Assembly (NCBI RefSeq): GCF_026151205.1
Contig: NC_087074.1
Coordinates: 12,009,182-12,073,181, forward strand
Direction: 5' to 3'
Source: Bolinopsis microptera
Taxonomy: Eukaryota; Ctenophora; Tentaculata; Lobata; Bolinopsidae
Length of the DNA: 64,000 nucleotides
Shown: positions 61,331 through 64,000 of the stretch, in pieces
Numbering within the stretch: the stretch's first letter is position 1
How the letters are laid out: every line of letters starts with the position of its first letter
The notes under the pieces: model-generated
Database searches by the model: none
What the model was told of the DNA's origin: nothing
Seen by the model: only the letters and a program-made list of their open reading frames with translations
Program-made: the position numbers and the translations under genes

Positions 61331-62494
61331 GTAATTTTCACTTTCCCACCCACACCTCCCCCACCCTCCATCCCTGACACCACTCAATCACATATAAGCA
61401 TTGTCCACCACATCACATTCAGCTGAAGACGATTAACACATGTTTAATGTTTATTGAAAGCTTCTACAAGTTAAATCATCGTATCTCTTATATGTTTTTA
61501 ACCCAACTCCACTCACTACTTTCGTAAAATATTTTGTTAACGATTTCTAATATAATTCAAGTTGCGCTGGTGAGGCTAAATGCTAAAAGTGAGTCGGCGA
61601 TTGGTACAGTATAAATGGAAAAGACAACTACTTTTTATATTAATATAATGTTTTATTTTATAAGGTTATTTATGAATTTATTCGAGAAATAATCTGGAAG
61701 TATTATCGGCATCTTTTCACACATATATATATTATATGACTACGAGCACATACACAGTGGCCAATAAGCTGTACACAGCAGGGTTTTAGCGTAATAATCG
61801 ATCTTTTAGAATGTTCTAGTATGAGTGTAGAATAGCCATAAGAGCTGAGTGTAAGATTAGGTAGGATTAGTGTATAGCTTTTGGATGGTTTTGCGGAATG
61901 CCTCTCAAAACAGCATTTGTTAACAACAACCAAGCTGTTGAGAGGCAAGTGGCGCTTATGTCAACCTGTGGTAAGAAGGTGGTAGGGGAGGATAGGAAAT
62001 CTGGGCAACAAATTGCTGTCGCAGAGCACAGACAGCAAACGAAAAAGCAGAAGAAGTGAAGGTACAATAAATCAGATATATTGTATTTCCTAAGTGGCTC
62101 ACAAGTAGGAGCTCATCTATTATTTCTTGTATTGTCACAAAAAACGTCTGTAGCTTAACTTAATTTCAGATCACATCATTATAATGGATTATAAATAATG
62201 CTAAACATTAGCCATATTAAGTGAAGAGTATTATGTAGGCTTTTAACAACCATATAATGCTTTATATCCCACACCCAAGTAACAGAAATGCAATTGATTT
62301 TAACCTGTCGACAATATTTCAGAAAAGATTCCCGCAAGCAAGCATGTTCCTTCGTTCTGCTCTGATCTCTACTCTGTTACTAACTGATGATGGACTTTGA
62401 TACGATTCGTTGATATGATTTTTTGACGTATTGTATACAGCTAACACTTAACCATATGGTTCAGACAAAAGGACAATTAAACTGGTGTTTTGTT
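61331..62494. other. Element interior without recognised coding sequence
   Basis: AT-rich sequence between the Penelope remnant and the right arm. Short open frames on the minus strand (61703-62138) overlap one another in different frames and match nothing I recognise. Confidence 0.5.
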
Positions 62495-63232
62495 TTTAAC
62501 GGGTGATACTCGTAAAATATTTGTTCCAAATATTACCTTCGACTCGAGCTTAACTCGGCACACGTCCTGGTAGGTTATAAACCTACAATTTTGTTTTAGT
62601 TTGTCTACCGCGTAACTATACTTGAACCCTTTAAGTAATAAGTTGAACTACAGGATCGATATGTTGATTGTATCGATAAAACATGGATTTTGAGGCATAA
62701 GGAAGCATTGTTGAGTTCTGAAACCAAGTTTAATCGATTTCTCGTGCGATTTTAGGTCAGGAATGGTCATCAAAATAAATTTAAAACAATGACGATATTT
62801 TGGTAAATTTCTAGCTTTCTGCCAGAAAATAAATTGTCGGTTTCTATAGGGGTTTAATTAGGTATAAACTACAGTACAGCTATACTTACACCCACATTCA
62901 CATGCATGCAAGCTCACCTGGTCCAATGAGCGGGAAACGGAGAGGAAGGTCTGGTGACGTCATAGTCACGTGACCTCAGGCTCATAATCACGTGACCTCA
63001 GGCCCAATCAATTGGGTTCTGGCCTGGTCAGCCCCCTGTCACCCGATCTTGAGGTGACGTACGACACCTCGTTAACCCAATCTATGTCTGGAAGGCTGCA
63101 AATTTTCACATGCCAAATCCACAAGATTCTTAAAGAGTTGTGCGAGATGACGACACATAGAGGCCGCAGAATTATGAGGACTACCAGATCCTGGTGGAAC
63201 CTAAGCGATCCATGATATCACGACAGGCCCTA
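62495..63232 (-). repeat. Right 738-bp inverted arm
   Basis: Inverted copy of the left arm, identical in all stretches compared by eye. Near-identity implies a recent insertion, or gene conversion between the arms through a hairpin. Confidence 0.9.
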
Positions 63233-63241
63233 CTGGTAAAT

Positions 63242-64000
63242 ACTGATCAAAAACGCATGGATTTTGAAGGTTTTGAAAGTAAAATATACATGCAAAGTTA
63301 GTGGAAGAGTTGTTGTCCTTTGCGTTAATATGCATTTAGTCTTGGGCCTATAATCATCATTCAGGTAAAGTCGGCTATGGACCATATGTTTCATGCGGGA
63401 AGGGCTTTATAAAATTAGGCTGTAAAGAAATTGTCTTAAGAACTGAAATCCCAATAATATGAAGATACAACAACACCCAGCAAAAAATACCCTACTCGAT
63501 CAACGAGGCTTCTTGTGCCTTCTAGAACGAAACCAAATTAACCCAAATAATCCTGCAAATCAAGTATTATTCGGCTCACAAGTCACAAGTGTGCTGTTAT
63601 ATACAAATCACCCAAATCCCGTTAGTACAGTACGGTTACAGCGTTTAGATGGAAGAGTAGGGTTACACTTATGCATATTGTCATTGAATATTGCATATTG
63701 ATGGTGGGCAATATGTTTGATTTCATATAAAACAGCCATGTTCATGATATTCATTACACATGGTTAAAATAATTACAGCGACTATTTCTCTTACCCAGCA
63801 TAGGGAACAAATGTCACAAAAATTCGAATCAGAGGTACAGATAAAAAATAGTTCGACGACGTTAAATCATAATGAACACAATAATAATTGAGGGGGCTAC
63901 AAGTTAGAATCATGTAATCAAGTTTATAACATATTGTACCGTTAAGACACCTTGAAACACTATATCAGGTTCTAAATAGTACTCGTTGTAGGCCTTTTTG
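63242..64000. other. No feature recognised
   Basis: Expected to be AKAP10 intron, or to include its upstream exons on the minus strand, but no exon with a phase-1 end was identified. The 80-codon plus frame at 63459-63701 has no recognised motif. Confidence 0.4.

Larger units (their letters stand above)
59542..63232. mobile_element. 3,691-bp DNA element with 738-bp inverted arms and 9-bp target duplications
   Basis: The left arm (59542-60279) and right arm (62495-63232) are inverted copies of equal length; every segment compared was identical. The ends read TAGGGCCTGTCGTGATATC inward. Flanks carry the 9-bp direct repeat CTGGTAAAT (59533-59541 and 63233-63241). Long terminal inverted repeats with about 9-bp duplications are typical of Mutator-like (MULE) elements, but no transposase is visible, so it would be non-autonomous. 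The 2.2-kb centre holds a Penelope-type RT remnant. Penelope elements can also have inverted terminal repeats, so that origin is not excluded. It lies in an AKAP10 intron. Confidence 0.85.

Overview
This is a eukaryotic, almost certainly invertebrate metazoan, nuclear window. It is AT-rich and gene-poor, with short coding exons split by GT-AG introns. It carries 3' ends of non-LTR retrotransposons, a Penelope-type reverse transcriptase remnant, inverted-repeat DNA elements and several minisatellites. I cannot name the phylum from sequence alone.

Two split genes are supported. The first, on the + strand (about 31.1-38.7 kb), encodes a protein with one EGF-like module, a long very basic middle and a six-cysteine C-terminus ending at a stop at 38735. 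Its 5' exons were not found. The second, on the - strand (59505 down to 43687), is the 3' part of an AKAP10 (D-AKAP2) orthologue. Seven coding exons with matching phases give the RGS-A and RGS-B domains, a Ser/Pro-rich linker and a C-terminal amphipathic helix in the position of the PKA-anchoring helix. Its N-terminal exons lie above 63.2 kb or outside the window.

Layout: 1-31 kb has no gene I can defend. It holds short tandem repeats, hairpins, G-quadruplex motifs, a 25-bp-TIR element enclosing degenerate telomere-like sequence, a 51-bp in-frame tandem repeat and a long TAG microsatellite. 31-38.7 kb is the EGF-like gene. 38.7-43.7 kb is intergenic, with a G21 tract. 43.7-59.5 kb is the AKAP10 gene. 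Its introns hold a 40-bp minisatellite, a FLYWCH/MULE-like transposase scrap, a 582-bp TTAA-flanked inverted-repeat element, a 43-bp tandem array and three LINE 3' ends. 59.5-63.2 kb is a 3,691-bp element with two 738-bp inverted arms and 9-bp target duplications, sitting just upstream of an AKAP10 splice acceptor and carrying a damaged Penelope RT/GIY-YIG fragment.

The most unusual structures are two. The 40-bp minisatellite repeats the exon-intron boundary of AKAP10, so each unit carries its own 5' splice site. The long-armed transposon has a Penelope fragment inside it. All identifications come from reading translations and splice signals by eye; no search was run.
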